58,003 nt of DNA from a virus: positions 1-58,003 of the IMG/VR virus record IMGVR_UViG_3300012988_000004; one strand, 5' to 3'. Made by a program: the position numbers and the translations under genes. This document shows, piece by piece, positions 1 to 7,059 of this stretch; the stretch's first letter is position 1; each line of letters starts with the position of its first letter. The notes beneath the pieces are model-generated. The model was given only the letters and a program-made list of their open reading frames with translations, did no database searches and was not told where the DNA came from.

Positions 1-123
1 GTCTTGTTGATTAATCCAGGCACATCCTTCATTCCTATGATCTCTATGGCTGTGTTGGCCATGATCGCGTCCATATCCTCGCCATACATGGCACTGACCA
101 GGTTGAAGGAATTCACCAGCTGA
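1..123. repeat. terminal direct repeat, left copy
   Basis: These 123 bases are identical to 57881-58003. The repeat shows that the sequence closes into a circle of about 57,880 bp. It lies inside a gene that is continuous across the join, so it is most likely an assembly overlap rather than a biological terminal repeat. Confidence 0.95.
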
Positions 124-152
124 GTGACTATCTTATCGTCTTGCGCTTCCAT
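1..152 (-). CDS. hypothetical protein, N-terminal part of a gene crossing the window ends
   Basis: An ATG at 152 opens a frame (MEAQDDKIVTQL...) that runs off the left edge and continues in the same frame at the right end, stopping at 57742. The full protein is 96 residues. The frame start overlaps the end of the upstream gene by 20 bases, as in other tightly packed genes here. If the right end is read alone, only an internal GTG start is seen and 12 residues are lost. No family was recognised. It is the last gene of the leftward operon that begins near 3334. Confidence 0.75.
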   Translation of the reverse strand, partial: MEAQDDKIVTQLVNSFNLVSAMYGEDMDAIMANTAIEIIGMKDVPGLINK

Positions 153-366
153 TGCTCTTGTGGGAGATTTTAGGGCCTTCTGGTATCAGACTTCCTCTTT
201 TGTCGGGATCGAGATTGATGGTGATGGTAATCTTCTGTGTGAGATGTCGCACTCCAAGGAATTTTAATTTTGAACTTATTAATGGCAATTCCTTTGACAA
301 CCATTTCGCTATTTCAGAAGTAGTTGTTTCTTCATAGAATATCTTGGAAATGCTGCGCTTTGCCAT
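133..366 (-). CDS. hypothetical protein, 77 aa
   Basis: Small basic protein (MAKRSISKIFYEETTTSEI...) with a strand-rich middle (TQKITITINLD) and a polar, Arg-rich end. It sits 3 bases downstream of the HTH-like gene and overlaps the ring-spanning gene by 20 bases, so it belongs to the leftward early operon. No family was recognised and no function can be assigned. Confidence 0.6.
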   Translation of the reverse strand: MAKRSISKIFYEETTTSEIAKWLSKELPLISSKLKFLGVRHLTQKITITINLDPDKRGSLIPEGPKISHKSNGSARR

Positions 367-369
367 AAA

Positions 370-744
370 TCAGTACTTTATGTTAAAGTGGTCAAGTAAT
401 TGCTTTATCGTAGGCGTAATCCTCTTGTAGGATTCTATTTCCCCTGATAGTATCGCGAAAACCGTGCTGGCCGTGAATTTCTCGTTGGCCATACAGAAGA
501 TTAAAACGCCCCCATAATCGTTTAGCGCGTCCTGGAGCGAATTTCGTAACTCATCGGTAAATTGATCGGGTGCATTTGTAGAGTTCATCAGCGCCTCTAT
601 AACCACTAAATCTTGGCGTTCTGGCTTATGGGCATCGAGAACGTCCTTTTTGAGGGCATAGTAGTCGATATTAGCCAGCTTGGCGAATCGGGAATAGGTG
701 CCGAACTTTTTTTTGATTTCCTTCTTTAATTTCTCTTTTGTCAT
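370..744 (-). CDS. possible double helix-turn-helix regulator
   Basis: The 124-residue protein has two stretches that look like Cro/XRE-type helix-turn-helix units. The first covers residues 13-40 (FGTYSRFAKLANIDYYALKK); the second covers about 78-122 (ANEKFTASTVFAILSGEIES, then a helix and FNIKY). Both follow the pattern 'helix, short turn, recognition helix, next helix'. The start overlaps the stop of the previous gene by 4 bases (ATGA), so translation is coupled. A regulatory role in the early operon is an inference; it could instead be a structural or RNA-binding protein. Confidence 0.5.
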   Translation of the reverse strand: MTKEKLKKEIKKKFGTYSRFAKLANIDYYALKKDVLDAHKPERQDLVVIEALMNSTNAPDQFTDELRNSLQDALNDYGGVLIFCMANEKFTASTVFAILSGEIESYKRITPTIKQLLDHFNIKY

Positions 745-1013
745 GCTATTGGAGGGGTTTGGCTTGTGCCGTAAGTTTCTAATTCAAAATCTCGTATTTC
801 CTGCTCTATGTCCATGTGCGACTGTGCACCTGCGTATTTCTTAAAAAGATAGTTCCGAAGAAAATCTCTTGCGAACTCACGCACTGCCCGGTCAAACTCT
901 TCGAGTGGACGGTATTCATTATGCGTCAATGCAAAGTTGTCCTGAAGGATAGTTTTTAGTCTCGAATATTCGCTTGACTCAAGTAGGTCGTATGGTTGTG
1001 TGATCTTGCTCAT
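741..1013 (-). CDS. hypothetical protein, 90 aa
   Basis: Acidic, helix-rich protein (MSKITQPYDLLESSEYSRLK...) joined to both neighbours by 4-base overlaps. No conserved motif was recognised. It is a typical accessory gene of the early operon. Confidence 0.6.
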   Translation of the reverse strand: MSKITQPYDLLESSEYSRLKTILQDNFALTHNEYRPLEEFDRAVREFARDFLRNYLFKKYAGAQSHMDIEQEIRDFELETYGTSQTPPIA

Positions 1014-1501
1014 CCAGGGAAAGTTTTTTTTATAAATTCCTTAAGTTCATCGCGTTGTTTTGTTACCTCATAAAGCTCTTTTTGAAGCTTGCTGATTTTC
1101 CAACTCATATTTTGTTCTTCGTCAATGAATTCAGTTTTATTGTAACTTTCATCCTCTGGAGCATCAATCATTGGGCACCAATAAGTCACTTCAGATTGCG
1201 GGATCCGATACTCATCAAGTAAAACCCATTTTTTAGAAATATCCCACATACCTGTTGTGATGTGAAAATCTTCCTCTGGAATGAATACCAGAACGCTAAC
1301 ATTTTCTTCTGGTAATCGATCAGATGATTTTACCCATTTGTATTTTTCTGAAATCTCATTAGCCAATTCCCACAAAAGGCTAAGTTCATTTTCAGTTGCC
1401 TCTTGAAGAGTCGGAGTTACCGGACCATCTGTTGCCATGCAACGCGCTTCGATATTATCTATCAGACGATTGAATTTGTGAATTGTAGTATTTTTCATCA
1501 T
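1010..1501 (-). CDS. DUF551-domain protein
   Basis: Residues 56-115 carry the DUF551 pattern: a Trp followed by a polar stretch and 'DRLPEENVSVLVF', then a 'GMWDISKKW' strand pair, ending in 'VTYWCPMIDAPE'. DUF551 proteins are common in phages and prophages and have no established function. The C-terminal 45 residues are a predicted coiled coil (KISKLQKELYEVTKQRDELK), which is additional to the domain. It is coupled by 4-base overlaps to the genes on either side. Confidence 0.7.
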   Translation of the reverse strand: MMKNTTIHKFNRLIDNIEARCMATDGPVTPTLQEATENELSLLWELANEISEKYKWVKSSDRLPEENVSVLVFIPEEDFHITTGMWDISKKWVLLDEYRIPQSEVTYWCPMIDAPEDESYNKTEFIDEEQNMSWKISKLQKELYEVTKQRDELKEFIKKTFPG

Positions 1502-1692
1502 TGAAAGTATTTAAAGACTTCTTCCTCACTTTTGAAATCGGGGTACTCGTTGTTGTTTTTAAAATGACTGTAATCAGGCCTGACTACCGTAGCTCCATTT
1601 TTCTCTGGAACAAATTTAACTCCATCGATCTGCACGTAATACGATACTATCCTACCAAAATGGCGAACCGGAATGATTTTGTAGTCACACAT
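1498..1692 (-). CDS. hypothetical protein, 64 aa
   Basis: Small protein with a strand-rich first half (YKIIPVRHFGRIVSYYVQID) and a charged C-terminus (FKSEEEVFKYFQ). It overlaps the DUF551 gene by 4 bases. No family was recognised. Confidence 0.6.
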   Translation of the reverse strand: MCDYKIIPVRHFGRIVSYYVQIDGVKFVPEKNGATVVRPDYSHFKNNNEYPDFKSEEEVFKYFQ

Positions 1693-1723
1693 GTGAAGAA
1701 TAGTTTGTTTTCATAACTTGGAT

Positions 1724-2050
1724 TTATTGTTCGTAATTTCTTTCGCCTGATTCCCACCTTTGTAATTCTGTTTTCAATTCTTTAATCTCTTCCAGAAGTT
1801 GTTTATTAATTGCTTCCAACTTTGTGATTTGCTTGTCGCGATCTTCCAATGCTATTTCACAAGACAAGCGTAAATCTTTTTGTTGCTTCCATGCAGTCTC
1901 AGAAAGTCCTAAATCTTGTTTAAGTCTTTCGTTTTCTTCGAGAAGTTCAAAATGTTCATGCGCAAAATCAATAAGGTCTTGTTTTTTATTAGTAAAAAGC
2001 GAATCAATTATCTTATTTAGTCTCTTAATTTTTTCATCGATTTCGTTCAT
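1724..2050 (-). CDS. coiled-coil hypothetical protein
   Basis: Almost the whole 108-residue protein is heptad-like and highly charged, consistent with one long coiled coil. Leu/Ile residues recur at 3-4 spacing through residues 5-100. Nothing identifies a partner. It lies between the PD-(D/E)XK nuclease gene and the 64-residue gene in the leftward operon. Confidence 0.6.
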   Translation of the reverse strand: MNEIDEKIKRLNKIIDSLFTNKKQDLIDFAHEHFELLEENERLKQDLGLSETAWKQQKDLRLSCEIALEDRDKQITKLEAINKQLLEEIKELKTELQRWESGERNYEQ

Positions 2051-2083
2051 TTTGTTGGGTGTTTATTATTTGGGTGGAGGGGA

Positions 2084-2827
2084 TTAAAGTTTCAATGTTA
2101 AAGGGTAAATCAAATTAGCGGGGACATACCGTGGGTTCTCGGTGACCCAGATCGCCTGCGTATGCTTGAACACTTCGAACGACTGTTCCTTGCTTCTCTC
2201 GAACGTCTTGACCTGCCATCCCTTCCCTTGCATAATGTCTTTAGATAAATCAATCTTTTCTGTCCTAGTCGATGCCTTCAGCCATAGTATCCCAATCTTA
2301 TCGATTTTGCAGTCAGGATTGAATTCATCCCAAATCTTAGCATAAGCCGCAAGTTGCAGCTCATGTGTCGTGTGGATGTAGTTCGAGGTCTTGGTATCCA
2401 ATAGCCAATTTACTCCGTTTATTCTGAGCACCTGGTCAAGTGTACCACCAAATCCCAAGGATGGAGAACAAAGGCTTATCTCATTAGCCACCAGAACCGG
2501 CTTTATTTGCCCCCAGAACGAAGCAAACTTGCAGAGCATATTCCACTCCTCTATGGAGTAAGTGTCGTCCCATGCCAATTCTTCCCCGTCCTTAAGCCTT
2601 TCGGTGGCCTTATGTATTTTTATTCCAAGATCCCCAGCCCTCTCCACTATCTGCTCCGCGTTATTTCCAACATCCTTGAGCCATTGGTTAAATCCAAAGC
2701 CCTTGGGGTAAACCTCCAAGATCGTAGTCACGCTCGGGTAGAATACCAAGTCGTCCAAGGTATAGAAGCGTTGATCCTTGAAGGTGATCTGCTTGAGCTT
2801 GTCGTCAATGAAAATGGTTCTGTTCAT
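2084..2827 (-). CDS. PD-(D/E)XK family exonuclease (RecB/Cas4-like)
   Basis: The 247-residue protein has the ordered motifs of the RecB-type nuclease fold. There is a G-x-x-x-H-like motif ending in His72 (LGIKIHKA), Glu116, the metal ligand Asp131 in GGTLD, the D-x-K core Asp144/Lys146 in LLDTKT, and the helix HELQLAAYA at 156-164. Phage proteins of this type are 5'-3' or general DNA exonucleases used in recombination or host DNA degradation. The OB-fold-like protein encoded two genes upstream makes an exonuclease plus single-strand-binding recombination pair plausible, although no annealase was recognised. Confidence 0.75.
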   Translation of the reverse strand: MNRTIFIDDKLKQITFKDQRFYTLDDLVFYPSVTTILEVYPKGFGFNQWLKDVGNNAEQIVERAGDLGIKIHKATERLKDGEELAWDDTYSIEEWNMLCKFASFWGQIKPVLVANEISLCSPSLGFGGTLDQVLRINGVNWLLDTKTSNYIHTTHELQLAAYAKIWDEFNPDCKIDKIGILWLKASTRTEKIDLSKDIMQGKGWQVKTFERSKEQSFEVFKHTQAIWVTENPRYVPANLIYPLTLKL

Positions 2828-2973
2828 GATTCCTGTTTAAAGATGTCCAAATCAATTGTTTTCATGCAAGACTTAACCTCCTCATAAGTAAGCCCTGTTA
2901 ACTCCATGACTATGTCGATCTGAGTATAACCTTCAGGTTCATCCGAAATAAAACCAATCACAAATTCATCCAT
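2824..2973 (-). CDS. small acidic protein, 49 aa
   Basis: A 49-residue frame (MDEFVIGFISDEPEGYTQID...) fills the gap exactly. Its ATG lies 1 base after the stop of the OB-fold-like gene, and its TGA overlaps the ATG of the nuclease gene (ATGA). The middle (YTQIDIVMELTGLTYEEVKS) resembles a short helix-turn-helix-like helical pair. Function unknown. The coupling on both sides is the main support. Confidence 0.6.
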   Translation of the reverse strand: MDEFVIGFISDEPEGYTQIDIVMELTGLTYEEVKSCMKTIDLDIFKQES

Positions 2974-2974
2974 A

Positions 2975-3334
2975 TTATTTCTCGTTTAGGTAAGCAAAGA
3001 ATTTATCTCTGGTCTCATTGAGTTTATCTAAGGCAATGAGCTTATTGTTCGCCATTGATACCGCACACTCCAATGCCACTCTCTTCTTATCGAAAGTATA
3101 GTCTCTTGTAGCAAAGCCTTTTTTCTGTTCCTTAGCAACCACAAAAGAAGGATTGTATTGAGGATTGGAATTAGGCTTAATTTCTATTTCATATTCCTGG
3201 CCTACTTTCATTTCATTGAAGCTATCTCCTTTCCGTCCATCCTCAAGAGTGATCTCCCATATAGTCCATTTAGTACCATCATTCTTTTCTCCCTGCTTCT
3301 TAATAAGAGAGGATTTCACTTTTACCTTTTCCAT
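2975..3334 (-). CDS. OB-fold-like putative ssDNA-binding protein
   Basis: Starting at ATG 3334 the protein is 119 residues (MEKVKVKSSLIKKQGEKNDG...). The first 75 residues have alternating short strands with aromatic residues (KWTIWEITLEDGRKG) as in OB-fold nucleic-acid binders, followed by a helical C-terminus. An upstream ATG at 3361 would add nine residues, but it overlaps the -7-like box TAATGTTG, so I prefer 3334. It is the first gene of the leftward early operon, next to a recombination-type nuclease. The function is inferred from fold-like sequence and context. Confidence 0.55.
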   Translation of the reverse strand: MEKVKVKSSLIKKQGEKNDGTKWTIWEITLEDGRKGDSFNEMKVGQEYEIEIKPNSNPQYNPSFVVAKEQKKGFATRDYTFDKKRVALECAVSMANNKLIALDKLNETRDKFFAYLNEK

Positions 3335-3355
3335 AGTTGCTCTGTTTTGATAGAA

Positions 3356-3379
3356 CAACATTAGATATTATTTTTTGTA
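3356..3379 (-). promoter_or_regulatory. early promoter-like element
   Basis: Read on the minus strand, TACAAAAAATAATA is followed by TAATGTTG, close to the Bacteroidota -7 box TAnnTTTG. The same A-rich element occurs at 47800-47813, and a near copy at 40789-40806. It drives the leftward operon starting at 3334. Confidence 0.45.
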
Positions 3380-3390
3380 AAAAAAAATAG

Positions 3391-3418
3391 TTTGATAAAA
3401 TAATTTTTTATAGGTTTA
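3391..3418 (+). promoter_or_regulatory. promoter of the plus-strand accessory block
   Basis: TTTG at 3391 and TAGGTTTA at 3411, separated by 16 bases, resemble the Bacteroidota -33/-7 pair, with one base off in the -7 box and a shorter spacer than the classical 19. The first plus-strand gene starts 23 bases downstream. Together with the divergent minus-strand element this is a compact bidirectional control region. Confidence 0.45.
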
Positions 3419-3440
3419 CTTCATCAAACAAAAAAACAAT

Positions 3441-3572
3441 ATGAAAAAGAAACAACCCAAGAAGAAAGCACCGCTTAGAATTGTTCAAGCGACAGGCTCC
3501 ATCATCACCTCTAAAGGAACAGAAGTTCCTAGTGCTAGTAACGAGCCTGAGCCGTTTTGTAAGGTGTGTTGA
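3441..3572 (+). CDS. small basic peptide, 43 aa
   Basis: Starts MKKKQPKKKAPLRIV and ends with a Cys pair (PFCKVC). Seven of the first nine residues are basic, suggesting nucleic-acid binding or a disordered tail. The ATG follows a typical A-rich leader 23 bases from the promoter-like pair. No family was recognised. Confidence 0.5.
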   Translation: MKKKQPKKKAPLRIVQATGSIITSKGTEVPSASNEPEPFCKVC

Positions 3573-3597
3573 AGTTTATATTTAAACACAAAAATAT

Positions 3598-3801
3598 ATG
3601 ACATTCATTCAAGCGGTCGAACTAATGAAACAAGGCAAGAAGCTAACCCATCGATATTTCTCGGATAACGAATGGGTGACAATGCAAGGCAATCTAACCA
3701 TGATTTTTGAAGATGGCGTTAAATGCACACCTCAACAATTCTTAATGGATAGAACCGACTTAGTATGGGGCGAAGATTGGAGTGAGTTTGTTGGAAAATA
3801 A
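3598..3801 (+). CDS. putative Tad2-like (DUF2829) anti-Thoeris protein
   Basis: The 67-residue protein follows the DUF2829 layout: an N-terminal helix 'MTFIQAVELMKQGKKLTH', aromatic strands (NEWVTMQG, LTMIFEDG) and a C-terminal 'W-x-E-D-W' (VWGEDWSEF) in the place of the family's 'DLLAEDWE'. DUF2829 includes Tad2, which sequesters the signalling nucleotide of Thoeris immunity. The length is right for one domain. The match is by eye and the middle is divergent, so the family is probable and the function only possible. It lies in a plus-strand accessory block, where counter-defence genes would fit. Confidence 0.42.
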   Translation: MTFIQAVELMKQGKKLTHRYFSDNEWVTMQGNLTMIFEDGVKCTPQQFLMDRTDLVWGEDWSEFVGK

Positions 3802-3814
3802 ATCACTATGAAAT

Positions 3815-4147
3815 ATGAGAACAAAAATTTACGGTGCATCGGATGATTTAATTGAAATCGAAGGTGCTGTTACTGAAGAAGTAAATGTCTATCTAAAAGA
3901 AAATCAAAAAGTAAATTTCTTAGCCTCTGATGGCACAAGTGGCAAGATTAGTTACGATGGTGAATGGCATATAGAAGTTATCAATGCCGGAGATAAATAT
4001 AAAATCAGGACTACTTCTGTTGGTGATGATGCTGTGCATGGCGGGGACGCTGCCGGATGTAGTGGATATTCTGATGTGCTGATTCTAAATGATGGGATTG
4101 ATTGGGTGAAGATTGGTCGTAAAACATTTAAAAGGGGGATGAATTGA
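3815..4147 (+). CDS. conserved hypothetical protein (ASDDLIEIEG family)
   Basis: The N-terminus 'KIYGASDDLIEIEGAVTEE' and the end 'DVLILNDGIDWVKIG' match a small family I recognise from many bacterial genomes and phages. Those proteins share 'ASDDLIE-EG', a 'DGT...YDG-W' centre and a final 'WV.-G'. It is a small all-beta protein of unknown function. Here the central region is 'LASDGTSGKISYDGEWHIEV'. It starts 13 bases after the Tad2-like gene and is probably cotranscribed. Confidence 0.6.
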   Translation: MRTKIYGASDDLIEIEGAVTEEVNVYLKENQKVNFLASDGTSGKISYDGEWHIEVINAGDKYKIRTTSVGDDAVHGGDAAGCSGYSDVLILNDGIDWVKIGRKTFKRGMN

Positions 4148-4164
4148 AACAGTTATGAAAACAC

Positions 4165-4258
4165 GGGATAACGGCGATGGAGTGTTTTACCATTTGCCTA
4201 AGCAGCAGGGACTAACCTGACGGGCTGAATTGCGGGGTTCGATTCCCCGTTTATTCCA
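4165..4258 (+). tRNA. tRNA-like remnant
   Basis: Bases 4233-4249 form a perfect T-arm: a 5-bp stem with loop TTCGATT. The 3' strand TTATTCC (4251-4257) can pair with GGGATAA (4165-4171). However, one extra T separates the T-arm from the acceptor strand, the D-loop is far too long and no 17-base anticodon arm with U33 forms. I therefore read it as a decayed tRNA or a copied 3' half (as in an attachment site), not a working tRNA. A 21-codon frame (4155-4220) also crosses its 5' half. Confidence 0.3.
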
Positions 4259-4310
4259 CTAATTAAAGGAAGTATGAAAGACTATCAACAAAACTTAAAG
4301 AATTGACAAG

Positions 4311-4415
4311 ATGAGTACAGAGTATGCAATGGCCATAGCTTTCAGTTTGGCTTATTTAATAGGTCTTGTTTTATGCTTTATCGCATTGGTTCAAAATTAT
4401 AGAAGGAATAAATAA
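4311..4415 (+). CDS. single-pass membrane peptide, 34 aa
   Basis: MSTEYAMAIAFSLAYLIGLV continues into a second hydrophobic run and ends QNYRRNK, so one transmembrane helix with a basic cytoplasmic tail is expected. It lies between the tRNA-like element and the coiled-coil peptide gene. Function unknown; small membrane peptides of this kind occur in phage accessory blocks. Confidence 0.5.
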   Translation: MSTEYAMAIAFSLAYLIGLVLCFIALVQNYRRNK

Positions 4416-4438
4416 ACCTTTCGCTTACAATACAGACA

Positions 4439-4597
4439 ATGAACGCAAAAAGGAAATATCAGATAGCGCTTGAACGACAAAACAAAAGAGTTATTCAATT
4501 AGATAATCTGAAGAAACAGCATTCAAGACTTGCAGACAAACTACACAAACTTGAAATGAGAATCGAAAAGTTAAATTATAAAATTGAATACGAATGA
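4439..4597 (+). CDS. coiled-coil peptide, 52 aa
   Basis: A Lys/Arg/Gln-rich, heptad-like peptide (MNAKRKYQIALERQNKRVIQ...) predicted to be one helix. Its TGA overlaps the ATG of the next gene (ATGA), giving translational coupling. No function can be assigned. Confidence 0.55.
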   Translation: MNAKRKYQIALERQNKRVIQLDNLKKQHSRLADKLHKLEMRIEKLNYKIEYE

Positions 4598-5268
4598 AAC
4601 TACAATACCGAGAAACTAAATGGTTCGCTGGCGAAGTGCCTGAAGAACCTATTTGGCATGAAATTCCTGCTACTCCTGATAGTTCTGATTGGGAAATAAT
4701 CGATGAACAGAAGCAAGAGTATCAAGAAGCCCTTAAACTTGCCATATCTCAATTCAAAGAAATAGCGCCTCAAGATCAGGAGATAATACAACAATTTTAT
4801 TGTCAATCAGATAATATTAAATGGACTCCCGATCCCTCTAAGCTCTATGACTCAGGAGACTTGGTGTTTGAGTTGCAGCGGATAAGAGTGCCAAGTAAAT
4901 CGTTAGACTTGGTTGCTGAGTCAAAACAATATTGGACTTTGAAAGAAGTAAAGACAGTAAATAGCATCCGCACTGAGATGCCTGAAAAATTAAAAGAGGC
5001 ATATAATGTCCCCTCACTTCGTCAATTATGTTGGCGAATAGATCGTGAAATTTGGGCTAAAGTCGAAGTTCATGAAGCAACCCAATCTTGGGGTAGAGAA
5101 CAAACAGGATTATTAATACTCGATTTCTTAAAGGAAATTCAGACCGAGGAACAAAAAACAATTCAACAACTTCAATCACGCATAGCAGAACTAGAAGAAC
5201 AACGCGAAAGACTTATTGCTGAACTTATGAATGCTGAGGATAAATTGAAATCTAAGGAATCCAATTAA
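4594..5268 (+). CDS. hypothetical protein with C-terminal coiled coil, 224 aa
   Basis: Last and largest gene of the plus-strand block. Residues 1-180 are a mixed, Trp-rich region (ETKWFAGEVPEEPIWHEIPA near the start). Residues 183-224 are a clear coiled coil (IQQLQSRIAELEEQRERLIA). No known domain was recognised. It ends 19 bases from the oppositely oriented lysis operon, so transcription converges there. Confidence 0.6.
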   Translation: MKLQYRETKWFAGEVPEEPIWHEIPATPDSSDWEIIDEQKQEYQEALKLAISQFKEIAPQDQEIIQQFYCQSDNIKWTPDPSKLYDSGDLVFELQRIRVPSKSLDLVAESKQYWTLKEVKTVNSIRTEMPEKLKEAYNVPSLRQLCWRIDREIWAKVEVHEATQSWGREQTGLLILDFLKEIQTEEQKTIQQLQSRIAELEEQRERLIAELMNAEDKLKSKESN

Positions 5269-5287
5269 TAGGGAGGCGGTAATACCT

Positions 5288-5854
5288 TCACCCATGAAAG
5301 ACAATAATCAGCAAAGAAAGCAATCCTAAAGCCACTTCTCCGATAGTCCTATTAACAACCTTTCGAGTTAATTTAATTTCTATAATCTTATGGGCTGAAT
5401 CCATTTTTAGAGAATATTTGATAGTCTCATTTTTAACCCTTATCGCGCTATCTAAAGACTCATTAGCTTGATTGAGAGAATTTATCAGATTGCCTTGTGA
5501 TCGTTGCAGGGAATCGCAAATAACCCCTCTCTTAACCTCTTTAGTAATGGTTGTGGAATCGCTTTTGAAAACTGCAGCTATCTCTGCCTTTGTGACGGTG
5601 ATTGGCGAAATGTATTTACTCATCCAAAAGTCAGCAAGTCTTTTATGGTATTTGGCCGAATCCTCCCAGATCCTTGCTCGTTTCATCCAGAAAGAATCTT
5701 TTGGAGCTAGCTTAATAACCTTAGCCTCATCTTTCTTTAACTCTTGTTTTTCTAGCTTGATGGAGGCCGATTGCTTGCCCGTACATGAGTTTATTAAATA
5801 GCCTATGCCAAGGCCTACCAAAACAGAGATAAGCAAATGGTATGGCCTTATCAT
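5288..5854 (-). CDS. spanin-like membrane protein
   Basis: Using ATG 5854 (ATGA overlap with the endolysin stop), the protein is 188 residues. It has an N-terminal transmembrane helix (HLLISVLVGLGIGYLINSC), a long charged coiled-coil region, and a second hydrophobic helix at the C-terminus (IGEVALGLLSLLIIVFHG). Its position directly after the CHAP endolysin and this architecture suggest a role in disrupting the outer membrane. Two membrane anchors differ from the classical Rz, so a unimolecular spanin or another lysis accessory is equally possible. An upstream ATG at 5875 would add seven residues. Confidence 0.5.
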   Translation of the reverse strand: MIRPYHLLISVLVGLGIGYLINSCTGKQSASIKLEKQELKKDEAKVIKLAPKDSFWMKRARIWEDSAKYHKRLADFWMSKYISPITVTKAEIAAVFKSDSTTITKEVKRGVICDSLQRSQGNLINSLNQANESLDSAIRVKNETIKYSLKMDSAHKIIEIKLTRKVVNRTIGEVALGLLSLLIIVFHG

Positions 5855-6324
5855 CCTATAAGATTTATAAAGCAATCTACATTCGCCAGATTTCTTTGTC
5901 TTTTCTGCACCTGTCCTCCATTTGAATCATTGCCAGCGCTTGTATTGCCTTCTATGGTGTAAAAAAGTCCTGCTGTTTTATCCATCCATTCCACGAATAT
6001 CCCGACATGATCTGGGGCTTTATCATGATTCCAATCGAATAAAACCAAATCTCCTGCTTTTGGATCTTGTGTGATTTTATCCTTCCAAATATTCTTTCCA
6101 AAAGGAACGCTTGCAAATCCTTTAATGAAATCAGTTTTGTATTTTGGATGTCCTATGGGTATTCCTGCCTGATCGTAAACCCACGAACAGAAAATAGCGC
6201 ACCATTCAGCACCATCGAATCCAAACCACTGTCCGAACTTCTGCTTATTAGATCCTGCAGGATTCTCAGTTACGCCTATTTCGTGCTTGGCTACTTGAAT
6301 AATTCGCCATCTTATATCTTCCAT
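5851..6324 (-). CDS. CHAP-domain endolysin
   Basis: The 157-residue protein is a single CHAP (NlpC/P60-fold) amidase/peptidase. The catalytic Cys42 lies in 'EWCAIFCSWVY', His106 in 'APDHVGIFVEW', and the polar third position is in 'YTIEGNTS' (125-129). 'AGDLVLFDW' is the usual strand before the His. It has no signal peptide, so it should need a holin to reach peptidoglycan. The neighbours are holin-like membrane proteins upstream and a spanin-like gene downstream, a complete lysis cassette. Confidence 0.88.
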   Translation of the reverse strand: MEDIRWRIIQVAKHEIGVTENPAGSNKQKFGQWFGFDGAEWCAIFCSWVYDQAGIPIGHPKYKTDFIKGFASVPFGKNIWKDKITQDPKAGDLVLFDWNHDKAPDHVGIFVEWMDKTAGLFYTIEGNTSAGNDSNGGQVQKRQRNLANVDCFINLIG

Positions 6325-6639
6325 TTATTTTTTCTTTGGTATAAAAAATTCAATAAATCGTTCGGCATTCACTTTATACAAAGCATAAGATCCAATCTTT
6401 TCTCCTGATATTGTTATGATCGCGATAGCCAGTGGTTGCCAATGTTCTGCTACTTCATCCATAATCCAAGGAGCGAATAGGTAGGCCGATCCTATACCGC
6501 AGATAAAAGAAATGACAATCTGCTTAATAGTCACATTCTCTTTTCTACTTAGAATCGCAAGTTTAACACTCAGTCCCATAAGCGCAGGTAAAAGTATTTT
6601 AATGAATAGGGCTTTAAGTTCTTTCCACTCGTCTGTCAT
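6325..6639 (-). CDS. putative holin
   Basis: The 104-residue protein has about three hydrophobic segments: LFIKILLPALMGLSVKLAIL, IVISFICGIGSAYLFAPWI and PLAIAIITISGEKIGSYALY. It ends in a basic tail (FFIPKKK). Size, topology and position immediately before the endolysin fit a class I-type holin. It overlaps the next upstream membrane gene by 26 bases. Which of the membrane proteins here forms the lesion cannot be decided from sequence. Confidence 0.6.
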   Translation of the reverse strand: MTDEWKELKALFIKILLPALMGLSVKLAILSRKENVTIKQIVISFICGIGSAYLFAPWIMDEVAEHWQPLAIAIITISGEKIGSYALYKVNAERFIEFFIPKKK

Positions 6640-6973
6640 GATTGTAGATTATAAATGAAGTACAAATGGCAATTATTCCAATAATGACGTCCGTGTAAAT
6701 GTAGTATGTGATCTTAAAAATTGCTTTGTCAATTACACTTCCAAAGATCATTACTCCTAGAAAACAAAGGAATGCCTTAGTCAATCCATTGGTATTATAA
6801 AACCCTATCATGCAAAAGAGAAAGAACATAATCTCATAAACCACATTACGAGCTGCATAGAATTTGACATACTCTCCACAATCATTCAGATCATAGATAT
6901 ACCTGATTGTAGAATTGCCAAAATAAAGCAAAATCAAGACTACAGACATCGCTATCATTATTGCCCTTTTCAC
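6614..6973 (-). CDS. membrane protein, about four TM helices
   Basis: The 119-residue protein starts at GTG 6973, which overlaps the stop of the preceding tiny gene (GTGA). Hydrophobic segments lie near residues 4-20, 45-62, 67-85 and 93-112. It belongs to the lysis block and could be an antiholin or holin partner; no family was recognised. Confidence 0.55.
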   Translation of the reverse strand: MKRAIMIAMSVVLILLYFGNSTIRYIYDLNDCGEYVKFYAARNVVYEIMFFLFCMIGFYNTNGLTKAFLCFLGVMIFGSVIDKAIFKITYYIYTDVIIGIIAICTSFIIYNHDRRVERT

Positions 6974-7059
6974 TTCTTTGGTGGAGGTGGATCAGGATTA
7001 ACAGTATCTCTCTTGATCGGCTTCTTAATCGGTTTTTTAGCTTTCTTTTTCTTTGCCAT
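6970..7059 (-). CDS. small Lys/Pro-rich peptide, 29 aa
   Basis: The frame MAKKKKAKKPIKKPIKRDTV ends in a proline run (PDPPPPKK). Its ATG is 1 base after the upstream stop and its TGA overlaps the next GTG start. The tight fit supports translation. The sequence is low complexity and probably disordered. Confidence 0.5.
   Translation of the reverse strand: MAKKKKAKKPIKKPIKRDTVNPDPPPPKK

Noticed and set aside
1-123. true terminal redundancy
   Set aside because: The repeat lies within a gene continuous over the join and has the look of an assembly overlap.
2507-2887. 126-codon plus-strand frame over the PD-(D/E)XK nuclease gene
   Set aside because: Lies opposite a protein with clear catalytic motifs; no leader or promoter and no recognisable protein pattern.
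4165-4258. functional tRNA gene
   Set aside because: Only the T-arm and a bulged acceptor form; D-arm and anticodon arm do not.
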